Under the pieces are notes generated by a model, which searched no databases, was not told the origin of the DNA, and saw only the letters and a program-made list of their open reading frames with translations. DNA of 15,940 nt from Alphaproteobacteria bacterium UBA6062. Its GTDB lineage: Bacteria > Pseudomonadota > Alphaproteobacteria > Sneathiellales > Sneathiellaceae. A program made the translations under genes and the position numbers. Numbering within the stretch: position 1 is the stretch's first letter; each line of letters starts with the position of its first letter. The stretch is from contig DIYE01000024.1 in assembly GCA_002428885.1 (NCBI GenBank), forward strand, positions 1-15,940, in the 5' to 3' direction. Below are positions 1 to 6,172 of this stretch, piece by piece.

Positions 1-680
1 GTAAAGGCGCCTTTTTCATGGCCGAACAGCTCGCTTTCAATCATGCTTTCCGGGACGGCCCCGCAATTGATCGCGACAAAATTTCCGTTCTTGCGGGGGC
101 TGAACTCGTGAAGACAGCGGGCCACTTCTTCCTTGCCGGAACCGGTCTCACCGCGGATCAGGATATTGGCATCCGCCTGGGCAAGCGCAGCAACAGTAGT
201 GCGAAGCGACTGGATGCCTTCTGAGGAGCCGAGAAGGCGGCGTGAAATACCATCCGTATCAAGGCCGGCTTTGCGAAACTCCCGGTTTTCAAGGACCACA
301 GCCCGGTGGCGGGCCGCCCGTTCAGTACAGTCCATCAACTGCCGGGGATGAACAGGCTTTTGCAGAAAGTCCCAGGCGCCGGTCCGCATGGCCCGGACTG
401 CCATATCCACATCCCCGTGGCCGGTCAGCAGAATAACCGGCAGTTCCGGATCAATCGCGACGGCTTTTTCCAGGAATTCAAGACCGTCCATTTCCGGCAT
501 CCGGACATCGACGATAATCACGGAGGGCAGCTCCGTCGACAGGGTTTCAAGAGCTGGTTTGGCTCTGTCATGGGTAACCACGGTTCTTCCCGAAAGCTCC
601 AGCGTCTGTGCTGCACTGCTGAGAACAGCCGGGTCGTCATCGATAAAATAAACCGATATATTGGTGCGTAACGAACCCAT
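1..680 (-). CDS. Sigma-54-dependent response regulator, NtrC/DctD-like (3' end cut by window edge)
   Basis: Reading the minus strand from the ATG at 680 gives 226 full codons that stay open to base 1, so the C-terminal half is missing. Residues 1-120 form a receiver domain: acidic cluster D14-D16, phospho-acceptor D58 in VDVRMPEMDG, T86 in LLTGHGD, and K108 in KPV. A linker leads to the AAA+ domain, with Walker A GETGSGKE at 177-184. The last visible residues are GAFT (224-227), the start of the GAFTGA loop that contacts sigma-54, so this is a sigma-54 activator. The receiver and linker resemble DctD of the C4-dicarboxylate system, but no dct transporter is present here. The ATG directly follows the TAA of the kinase gene (TAAATG), which implies translational coupling. 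The likely role is activating the sigma-54 promoter in front of the divergent phnD operon (inference). The DNA-binding domain lies outside the window. Confidence 0.93.
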   Translation of the reverse strand, partial: MGSLRTNISVYFIDDDPAVLSSAAQTLELSGRTVVTHDRAKPALETLSTELPSVIIVDVRMPEMDGLEFLEKAVAIDPELPVILLTGHGDVDMAVRAMRTGAWDFLQKPVHPRQLMDCTERAARHRAVVLENREFRKAGLDTDGISRRLLGSSEGIQSLRTTVAALAQADANILIRGETGSGKEEVARCLHEFSPRKNGNFVAINCGAVPESMIESELFGHEKGAF

Positions 681-3062
681 TTACCAGATCTCCTCAGCTT
701 GCAGGGAAGGGGCCACTTTACTCTGCTTCCTAGGCAATGAAATCGTGAAACTGGCACCGGTTCCCGTATTGCTGGCTTCAATGGTGCCGCCTAGAGATCG
801 GGCAATATTATAGGAGATCGACAGGCCGAGCCCCATTCCTTGTCCAACATCCTTGGTGGTAAAGAAAGGGTCGAAAAGATGTGGCAGATCCGTTTCATTA
901 ATCCCTGATCCTGTATCGGTAAAGGAGAGGGCAATCCGGTCGCCATCCGTCTCCATAAGGGTCAGGGTAAGCTTCTTTGAAGGAGCCTCCTTCATGGCGT
1001 CCAGGGCGTTGGAAATCAGGTTGATGACCATTTGCTCAAGGCGTAGGAGATCTGTCTCAAGGCTATCGGATCCTTTGGTCAGGCTGTTGATGACTTCAAC
1101 TTTGTCCTGTCGGATCCGCTCAGAAAACAGGCCGAGAGCCCGCTCCAGCACATCTGCAGGGTCAACCGGCGCAAATTCCAGGGAAGGCTGGCGGGCAAGA
1201 GACCGTAAGTGAGAGGCCAGCTCTATGAGGCGTCGGACCTGGATATCCATATCGGCGAGGGCTTTATTCGCTGTTTCCAGATCTCCCTTTTCAAGAAGCA
1301 GAACCGTATTATGGATCCAAGTAGACACCGCCATCAAGGGTTGGTTCAATTCATGAGAGATACCCGACGCCATCTTGCCGAGAGACGCCAGTTTGCTGGC
1401 CTGCACCAACTCTTCCTTGGTGCTTCTGAGCAGGGTTTCGGTCTTTTGCCGCTGGATAATTTCCTGACGCAGCTCTTCATTGGTTTTCTGCAAATCCGCT
1501 GTCCGGTTTGCGACCGTTTCTTCCAGCCTGTTCTGGGCTTCCTTGCGGTCTGTCACATCATAAAGGGTGAAAATCAGTTTAGTGCCGCTGCGCTGTTCAA
1601 TCCGCCGACAGGCAATGTCTCCGGGGAAAATACGGCCATCCCGACGTTGGAACAAAAGTTCGATGATCGCATCGGCTTTCTGGTCCCGGATCAGGTTGTC
1701 GAGGGCCTGTTGCTCTTTTCCAAGAACCAGATCCTGCATGTTTCGACTATCCTCTGGTCTGGTTGTTTCCTCGTAGCCCAGCAACTGGCGGGCGGTATTG
1801 CTTAGAAATTCGATGCGCCCCGATTTATCGGTCATGACCAGTCCGGCGACGGAGCTTTCGATAATGGCTCTGGTTTGCTGTTCTTCTACTTCCCGTGCCG
1901 TATTACGGAAAACCACCAGGGCATCAGCCATCCGGGCAATCTCATCCTCGCCCTTGGTATGGATGGGTGTGTTGAGATGTCCTTTGGCGATATGCTCCAT
2001 AGATTGTCCGAGCAGCATCAGGCGCCGGATAAGAGATCGCCGCACGTAGACGTGGCTTGCCAGAAAAGCGAGAAAAATCACCAGGGCGACGGCGATCACC
2101 AACTGTGCAGTTCGTATGCGGATCAGTTCCCTCGCATCATCGGCGGCTTCTTGTACGGCTCGTTCTGTGCGTTTTACATTCAGGGTCAGGATGAGTCGGA
2201 TCTGCCGGACTTTGACACTGATCCGCTCCAGTTCCAGGGCCGTATTTCTGTCTACCGAAACCTGCTTTTTCTTTTGCGCCAGCAGCCCTTGGTTGGTATC
2301 CAGCAAGGCCTTTATGGCGAAAACATCCGTTGGAATAGGCGCAGGCAGAGCCGTCATATTGTCGGACAGGATTTCAAGAATGTCGGCAATCTGTGCGGAT
2401 TGCTCATTCAGGGCGGCTTCATCACGAATCCGGAACCAGTTTTCAAGCTGCCCTTCCAACCGGGCCAACGCCCTGTCGAAAGGAACAATCGTTTGCAGTT
2501 TAATGTCCGGCATGGTGATAAAGGCTTCAAGGGCTGCCTGCGATCCATGGATAACGCCTGTGAGATCATTCATCAGCCGCTGCTGTTCTTCCAGCAGGTT
2601 GATCCGGTATTTTGCTGAGCTGTTCAGGAGGGTCAGGCTGGTTTTCAGCCTTTCAATCAGTCGGCCGATGCGACTGCGATCTTCCGCGCTAAGCTCGTCC
2701 TGGCCGGAGGCGCTGTTCAGCACCTCCATCCGGTTCAGATCATCTTCCAGCCGGAGATAGAGTTTTCTTCTTGTCGTTTCCGTCGTTGATACGGCAAGGG
2801 AAGGGCCTTTTTCCAGAAACCCGCCGGCAATCCCAAGAAGGTTGATGGATCTGGACAGGGATGGGGTGCGAACCTCGTTAAACTCGCTGATCTGACCACC
2901 GAGCTCTTCAAATGCAAGCCAGGACAGGATGAGAGTGCCGAACATCACCAGGCAGATCGCCGCGAAAGCGAGATTGACGCGCGCGCCGATGCCTGACGGA
3001 AGCAGGTGGAGCCGCCTCTTCCGGTTTGGTGCGGCAGTTTTGCTCAAAGTGAGTTTGGACAT
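681..3062 (-). CDS. Membrane sensor histidine kinase with HAMP and PAS domains, partner of the adjacent regulator
   Basis: This 793-residue kinase has a basic N-terminus, TM1 (about 31-50), a periplasmic region of about 268 residues that looks wholly helical, and TM2 (about 319-340). HAMP (341-395), PAS (about 396-505) and a coiled coil (506-555) follow. In the HisKA domain the phospho-accepting H570 sits in SGISHELNQP. The HATPase domain has N685 in NLISNALDAM, G1 box DTGSG (716-720) and G2 box GQGMGLGLS (740-748). The kinase core and preceding coiled coil are DctB-like. DctB itself has a PDC sensor and usually no HAMP or PAS, so the sensing half differs. The long helical sensor recalls TorS-type sensors that read a periplasmic binding protein (family inference, not shown by alignment). 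The start is fixed by an in-frame TAA four codons upstream. No strong ribosome binding site is visible. Autophosphorylation should feed the regulator encoded immediately downstream. Confidence 0.93.
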   Translation of the reverse strand: MSKLTLSKTAAPNRKRRLHLLPSGIGARVNLAFAAICLVMFGTLILSWLAFEELGGQISEFNEVRTPSLSRSINLLGIAGGFLEKGPSLAVSTTETTRRKLYLRLEDDLNRMEVLNSASGQDELSAEDRSRIGRLIERLKTSLTLLNSSAKYRINLLEEQQRLMNDLTGVIHGSQAALEAFITMPDIKLQTIVPFDRALARLEGQLENWFRIRDEAALNEQSAQIADILEILSDNMTALPAPIPTDVFAIKALLDTNQGLLAQKKKQVSVDRNTALELERISVKVRQIRLILTLNVKRTERAVQEAADDARELIRIRTAQLVIAVALVIFLAFLASHVYVRRSLIRRLMLLGQSMEHIAKGHLNTPIHTKGEDEIARMADALVVFRNTAREVEEQQTRAIIESSVAGLVMTDKSGRIEFLSNTARQLLGYEETTRPEDSRNMQDLVLGKEQQALDNLIRDQKADAIIELLFQRRDGRIFPGDIACRRIEQRSGTKLIFTLYDVTDRKEAQNRLEETVANRTADLQKTNEELRQEIIQRQKTETLLRSTKEELVQASKLASLGKMASGISHELNQPLMAVSTWIHNTVLLLEKGDLETANKALADMDIQVRRLIELASHLRSLARQPSLEFAPVDPADVLERALGLFSERIRQDKVEVINSLTKGSDSLETDLLRLEQMVINLISNALDAMKEAPSKKLTLTLMETDGDRIALSFTDTGSGINETDLPHLFDPFFTTKDVGQGMGLGLSISYNIARSLGGTIEASNTGTGASFTISLPRKQSKVAPSLQAEEIW

Positions 3063-3119
3063 AGCGGCACGTTAGGGGCAGAGCTGGTGTTTCTGCAAGT
3101 CTTTCAAAAGGTAAATATC

Positions 3120-3134
3120 TCAGAAATGTTCTGA
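3120..3134. promoter_or_regulatory. Perfect inverted repeat, candidate activator or operator site
   Basis: TCAGAAATGTTCTGA is a perfect 6-bp inverted repeat around a 3-bp centre. An overlapping imperfect dyad, TCTGAAATCAGA, lies at 3130-3141. It sits about 130-145 bp upstream of the sigma-54 core promoter at 3262-3278 and close to the 5' end of the kinase gene. That is the usual distance for an enhancer bound by an NtrC/DctD-type activator, and the site could also autoregulate the kinase gene. Binding by the neighbouring regulator is inference. Confidence 0.45.
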
Positions 3135-3146
3135 AATCAGATAATT

Positions 3147-3164
3147 TTGTCATGTTTCTGTGAA
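3147..3164 (+). promoter_or_regulatory. Pho-box-like sequence (weak)
   Basis: TTGTCAT-GTTT-CTGTGAA has the spacing of a PhoB box: two 7-mers 11 bp apart. The half-sites match CTGTCAT at 6 of 7 and CTGTCAC at 5 of 7. It lies in the divergent promoter region of a phosphonate-type transporter, where phosphate control would make sense. No convincing sigma-70 -10 element follows at the right distance, and such matches occur by chance in AT-rich intergenic DNA, so this is only a candidate. Confidence 0.22.
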
Positions 3165-3261
3165 TATCTCTGCCAAAATTGTCTGAAAATGCCTGGATGA
3201 GCGTATTTTCCAATCGGCGCCGTTAGAGGCTTTCCCTTATAGTAAAGCCGTTTTCAGAAAG

Positions 3262-3278
3262 TTGGCCCGCTCTTTGCT
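3262..3278 (+). promoter_or_regulatory. Sigma-54 (-24/-12) promoter for the phnDCEE operon
   Basis: TTGGCCCGCTCTTTGCT matches the consensus YTGGCACGRNNNTTGCW at 12 of 14 defined positions. It has the invariant GG (3264-3265) and GC (3276-3277) exactly 10 bases apart. Transcription should start near 3289 and run into phnD. The divergent neighbours encode a sigma-54 activator and its kinase, the same layout as dctBD facing dctA. No better sigma-70 promoter was found in front of phnD. Confidence 0.75.
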
Positions 3279-3291
3279 GATAGGTCGGGAA

Positions 3292-3344
3292 CGTCCGGCA
3301 GGTTGCCGGATGTCTAAGGTCAGGACCCTCCAATGGCTCCTGAC
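3292..3344 (+). promoter_or_regulatory. Two-hairpin 5' leader of phnD
   Basis: The first stem, TCCGGCA/TGCCGGA (3294-3300 with 3304-3310, loop GGT), can be extended by a G-U and a C-G pair to 3292-3312. The second stem, GTCAGGA/TCCTGAC (3319-3325 with 3338-3344), has a 12-nt loop. Both lie in the leader predicted to start near 3289, just before the ribosome binding site at 3365-3371. Neither is followed by a U-tract, so they are not simple terminators. They may stabilise the mRNA or bind a regulator. I recognise no known riboswitch family. Confidence 0.45.
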
Positions 3345-3364
3345 TCTGATATGAACAAAGAATT

Positions 3365-3371
3365 GGGGAGG
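3365..3371 (+). promoter_or_regulatory. Ribosome binding site that sets the phnD start
   Basis: GGGGAGG lies 6 bases before the ATG at 3378. It supports this start over the in-frame ATG at 3333, which lies inside the leader hairpin region and would put 15 extra residues before a clean signal peptide. Confidence 0.85.
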
Positions 3372-3377
3372 AACAGA

Positions 3378-4409
3378 ATGCGTTCTAAAATGTTGGCCTG
3401 TGCGGCCACCCTTATCGGCGGTGCCATGTTTACCCTGGCGTCCGCTCCGGCTCATGCTCAGCAGGATTGCCCGCGCGGTAGCCTGGACACGCTTTACTGC
3501 GATGCGGATAAAGATTTGGTGGCGGATCAGCCAGCCGATGAAAGCAAGTGGAAAGACCCGAGCACACTGGTTTTCACCTATACACCGGTTGAAGATCCAG
3601 CCGTTTACCGGGATGCTTTTGCGGATTTCCAGGAATATCTGTCAAAGGCCACGGGCAAGAAAGTTGTTTATTATACCGTTCAGTCCAACTCCGCAGAAAT
3701 TGAAGCCATGCGCTCCGGCCGTCTGCATATTGCGGGCTTTTCAACAGGTCCGACCGGTTTTGCCGTGAACCTGGCCGGCGCTGTTCCGATCGCCGTGAAG
3801 GGTACGCCGGACGGCTTCCAGGGTTACAACCTGATCATGATCACCCGCAAAGACAGTGGCATCAAATCTCTTGCGGATCTTAAAGGCAAGAAAATCGCTC
3901 ATACGTCTCCGTCTTCCAACTCCGGTAATCTGGCGCCGCGCGCCTTGTTGCCTGATGAAGGCCTGACACCGGGTGAAGATTACGAAATCGTCTTCTCCGG
4001 CAAGCACGACCAGTCCATTCTGGGTGTTGTCTCCGGCGACTATGATGCGGCTCCGGTTGCTTCTGACGTGTTTACACGGATGGTTGCCCGCGGTGTTGTG
4101 AAAGCGGAAGATATCGAAATTCTGTATCGTAGCCCGAAATTCCCGACATCCTCCTTTGCCTATGCCCATGATCTGCACCCGGATCTGGTTCACAAAATTG
4201 TCGGTGCTTTCCACACCTATCGTTTCCCTGAGCAGATGCAGAAAGCCTTTAAAGGGGCTGATCGTTTTTATCCGATCACCTATAAGGCTGACTGGGATGT
4301 GATCCGTACCATCGCTGCGGCAACCGGTGCTTCCTATGACCGTAAAGGTCTCGACGCGATGGCTGCCAAAGAGGCCGCCAAAAAAGCAAAGAAGAAAAAG
4401 AAGCAGTAA
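3378..4409 (+). CDS. phnD: PhnD-family periplasmic substrate-binding protein of a phosphonate-type ABC importer
   Basis: This 343-residue protein begins with a Sec signal peptide (MRSKM, then a hydrophobic core), probably cleaved after AHA at residue 27. C31 and C41 in the mature N-terminus could form a disulfide. The body is a type II binding-protein fold of the PhnD family. TSPSSNSGNLAP (176-187) corresponds to the anion-binding NSTSG loop of E. coli PhnD, followed by H210-D211 and D230 in positions like its ligand His and Asp. The segment FSTGPTG (121-127) lacks the aromatic of the E. coli YGN motif, so the ligand may differ. The last 15 residues are very lysine-rich (KEAAKKAKKKKKQ), unusual for an exported protein. 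The protein should deliver a phosphonate, phosphite or other small oxyanion to the PhnC/PhnE pore. It is the first gene of the operon, as expected for a subunit made in excess. Confidence 0.9.
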   Translation: MRSKMLACAATLIGGAMFTLASAPAHAQQDCPRGSLDTLYCDADKDLVADQPADESKWKDPSTLVFTYTPVEDPAVYRDAFADFQEYLSKATGKKVVYYTVQSNSAEIEAMRSGRLHIAGFSTGPTGFAVNLAGAVPIAVKGTPDGFQGYNLIMITRKDSGIKSLADLKGKKIAHTSPSSNSGNLAPRALLPDEGLTPGEDYEIVFSGKHDQSILGVVSGDYDAAPVASDVFTRMVARGVVKAEDIEILYRSPKFPTSSFAYAHDLHPDLVHKIVGAFHTYRFPEQMQKAFKGADRFYPITYKADWDVIRTIAAATGASYDRKGLDAMAAKEAAKKAKKKKKQ

Positions 4410-4417
4410 GGCTGCTG

Positions 4418-4441
4418 ATCGGCCGGTTTGATCCGGCCGAT
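4418..4441 (+). repeat. Strong hairpin just after the phnD stop codon
   Basis: ATCGGCCGG (4418-4426) and CCGGCCGAT (4433-4441) form a perfect GC-rich 9-bp stem with a 6-nt loop, 8 bases after the phnD TAA. No U-tract follows. Such hairpins after a binding-protein gene often protect the 3' end of its mRNA or act as a partial terminator, so that phnD outnumbers the ATPase and permeases (inference). Confidence 0.65.
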
Positions 4442-4449
4442 AATCCGTC

Positions 4450-4514
4450 CTTCCTGGAGGGAAGTCGGGCCCTGGTTGCCTGGCTTCCACCCCGGTCCAA
4501 CTAGCCGGGACCGG
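4450..4514 (+). repeat. Further inverted repeats in the phnD-phnC gap
   Basis: CTTCC/GGAAG (4450-4454 with 4460-4464) and CCGGTCC/GGACCGG (4492-4498 with 4508-4514) are perfect stems within the 165-base gap between phnD and phnC. With the hairpin at 4418-4441 they make this gap a structured RNA segment. No gene or promoter is evident in it. Confidence 0.45.
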
Positions 4515-4563
4515 AAGGGATGCACCCGAACGCCTGAGCAGACGGGTAAACAGAATTTGCAAC

Positions 4564-4567
4564 AGGA
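4564..4567 (+). promoter_or_regulatory. Ribosome binding site that sets the phnC start
   Basis: AGGA lies 7 bases before the ATG at 4575. The reading frame is open back to 4428, but translation from there would run through the hairpin region and add an unrelated 49-residue extension. Confidence 0.7.
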
Positions 4568-4574
4568 ATTTATT

Positions 4575-5378
4575 ATGACTCAATCGGCCGCCAGGCAGGA
4601 TCTGCACGCGGGACCGCAATCCTCTCGTGCGCTTGTGATCAATAATCTTGTCAAGGAATATACACCCGGAAAACCGGTCCTGTCCGGTATTTCCCTGGAA
4701 ATCGAAGCCAAGGATATTACAGCCATCATCGGTCCGTCCGGGACCGGTAAAAGTACGCTGATCCGCTGTATCAACCGGCTGGTTGATCCGACCGGCGGTG
4801 ATATCCTGTTCATGGATCAGAATCTGGCAACACTTGGTGGACGCTCACTCCGCAATGCCCGTCGTCATATCGGTATGGTCTTCCAGGAATATAACCTGCT
4901 GGAAAGACTGTCGGTGATGGAGAATGTGTTGAGCGGACGGCTTGGCTATGTCTCCCCCATACGGGCCTGGCTTCGTAAATTCTCCTCTGAGGATATCGAC
5001 AAGGCCTTTGATCTATTGGAACAGGTCGGCATGTCCCAGTTCGCCGATCAGCGAGCCGATGCCTTGTCCGGTGGTCAGCGCCAACGCGTGGCTATTGCTC
5101 GGGCACTGATGCAGTCACCGAATATTCTGCTGGCTGACGAACCGACCTCTTCCCTGGATCCAAAAACATCTGTCGAGATCCTGGAACTGATGACGGAGCA
5201 GGCCCGTAAAAGACATATCCCGGTGATGATCAATATCCATGATGTGTCCCTCGCTAAACGTTTCGCGGATCGCATTGTCGGCATGTCCGCCGGTAAGGTC
5301 ATTTTCGATGGCCCGCCGGACCAGCTCGAAAATGATCACCTGAAGGCCATTTATGGCGGTGAGGACTGGCTGACATGA
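4575..5378 (+). CDS. phnC: PhnC-type ATP-binding subunit of the phosphonate-family ABC importer
   Basis: This is a 267-residue ABC ATPase of normal PhnC length. Walker A GPSGTGKS is at 53-60, the Q-loop glutamine at Q104 in VFQEYNLL, the signature LSGGQRQR at 164-171, Walker B LLADEPT at 185-191, and the switch histidine at H222 (NIHDVSLAKRFADRIVG). The QEYNLL and IHDVSLA segments are typical of PhnC rather than of other importer ATPases. The protein would sit on the cytoplasmic face of the two PhnE-type permeases and drive uptake. Its TGA overlaps the permease ATG as ATGA, so the two are translationally coupled. Confidence 0.93.
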   Translation: MTQSAARQDLHAGPQSSRALVINNLVKEYTPGKPVLSGISLEIEAKDITAIIGPSGTGKSTLIRCINRLVDPTGGDILFMDQNLATLGGRSLRNARRHIGMVFQEYNLLERLSVMENVLSGRLGYVSPIRAWLRKFSSEDIDKAFDLLEQVGMSQFADQRADALSGGQRQRVAIARALMQSPNILLADEPTSSLDPKTSVEILELMTEQARKRHIPVMINIHDVSLAKRFADRIVGMSAGKVIFDGPPDQLENDHLKAIYGGEDWLT

Positions 5379-6172
5379 GTATGACGGATACCAAATCAGG
5401 CGGGCCCAAATATGTGCCCAAGCGTAACTGGTGGGTGACGCTGGCCTATCTTGCCGTGGCCGGCTATGTCGCTTATGTGCTCTCATTGTTTGATGTGAGC
5501 GGTGAACGGCTGGCTGCAGGCCTGGGGCACGGGGCGGATTTTATCGCCCGGATGATACCCCCTAATTTTGAGCGCTATAACCTGTTGATCGAGGGGCTAC
5601 TGGAAAGCCTGCAGATTGCGGTGATTGCCACAACAGCAGGCGTCATCCTGTCCTTGCCGATCGGCTTTCTGGCAGCCCGCAACCTGATGCCGGCCTGGGT
5701 TACCTGGCCAGCGCGCGCCATTATTGTTGCCTGCCGGTCCTTTCACCCGGTAATCGTCGCAATCCTGTTTGTGAAAGCTGTCGGTTTTGGTGCTCTTGCC
5801 GGAACGCTGGCGCTGGTTGTTGCGTCCATCGGTTTTATTGCCAAGCTGTTTGCGGAAGCCATTGAAGAAATTTCCCTCAAGCAGATTGAAGCGATCCGGG
5901 CCACCGGCGCACCGTTTGCCAGTGTGATCACTTTTGGTGTTCTGCCGCAGGTCATGGGCCGGTTTATCGGTTTCACCTCCTATCAACTCGATTCCAATCT
6001 TCGGAACTCCACCATGGTGGGGATTGTCGGGGCGGGGGGTATCGGCGGTACCCTGTTCGCTGCTTTCCAGCGTTTCGACTATGACTTCGTCGCTGCCATT
6101 CTGATTTCCATCATTGCGGTGATCATGGTTGCGGAAGGGATCAATAATGTGATGAGGAAACTGTACCGATGA
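5375..6172 (+). CDS. phnE: PhnE-type permease subunit 1 of the ABC importer
   Basis: This 265-residue inner-membrane protein has hydrophobic segments near 21-38, 80-100, 114-150, 185-203 and 238-254. The EAA loop, which contacts the ATPase, reads EAIRATGAPFASVITFGVLPQ (from about 172) and is followed by the NLRNSTMVGIVGAGGIG motif (208-224) characteristic of PhnE. Overlap with phnC is 4 bases (ATGA) at the start, and overlap with the second permease is 4 bases (ATGA) at the end. It should form a heterodimeric pore with that second permease. Families with two phnE genes are common in alphaproteobacteria. Confidence 0.92.
   Translation: MSMTDTKSGGPKYVPKRNWWVTLAYLAVAGYVAYVLSLFDVSGERLAAGLGHGADFIARMIPPNFERYNLLIEGLLESLQIAVIATTAGVILSLPIGFLAARNLMPAWVTWPARAIIVACRSFHPVIVAILFVKAVGFGALAGTLALVVASIGFIAKLFAEAIEEISLKQIEAIRATGAPFASVITFGVLPQVMGRFIGFTSYQLDSNLRNSTMVGIVGAGGIGGTLFAAFQRFDYDFVAAILISIIAVIMVAEGINNVMRKLYR

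Noticed and set aside
1209..2618. Plus-strand open frames over the kinase gene (1209-1805 and 1875-2618)
   Set aside because: They overlap a full-length kinase with all its boxes on the other strand and show no domain or start signal of their own.
1..3062. Calling the two-component genes dctB and dctD
   Set aside because: The sensor half does not look like DctB, and no dicarboxylate transporter is present. The output domains alone do not justify the names.
3064..3080. A second GG-N10-GC pattern on the plus strand
   Set aside because: It matches only about 9 of 14 defined sigma-54 consensus positions and overlaps the 5' edge of the opposite gene. It is probably chance.
3238..3243. TATAGT as a sigma-70 -10 box for phnD
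   Set aside because: No acceptable -35 hexamer exists at 15-19 bases upstream.
3333..3377. Longer N-terminus for PhnD from the ATG at 3333
   Set aside because: The start at 3378 has GGGGAGG at ideal spacing and begins a clean signal peptide. The upstream ATG falls in the loop of a leader hairpin.
4428..4574. Longer N-terminus for PhnC
   Set aside because: The extension runs through inverted repeats, is not PhnC-like, and the ATG at 4575 has its own AGGA.
3741..4619. 292-codon open frame on the minus strand over phnD
   Set aside because: It lies antisense to a clear binding-protein gene, its translation is low in hydrophobic order and matches no family I know, and it has no ribosome binding site. 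It is a shadow of the phnD codon pattern.
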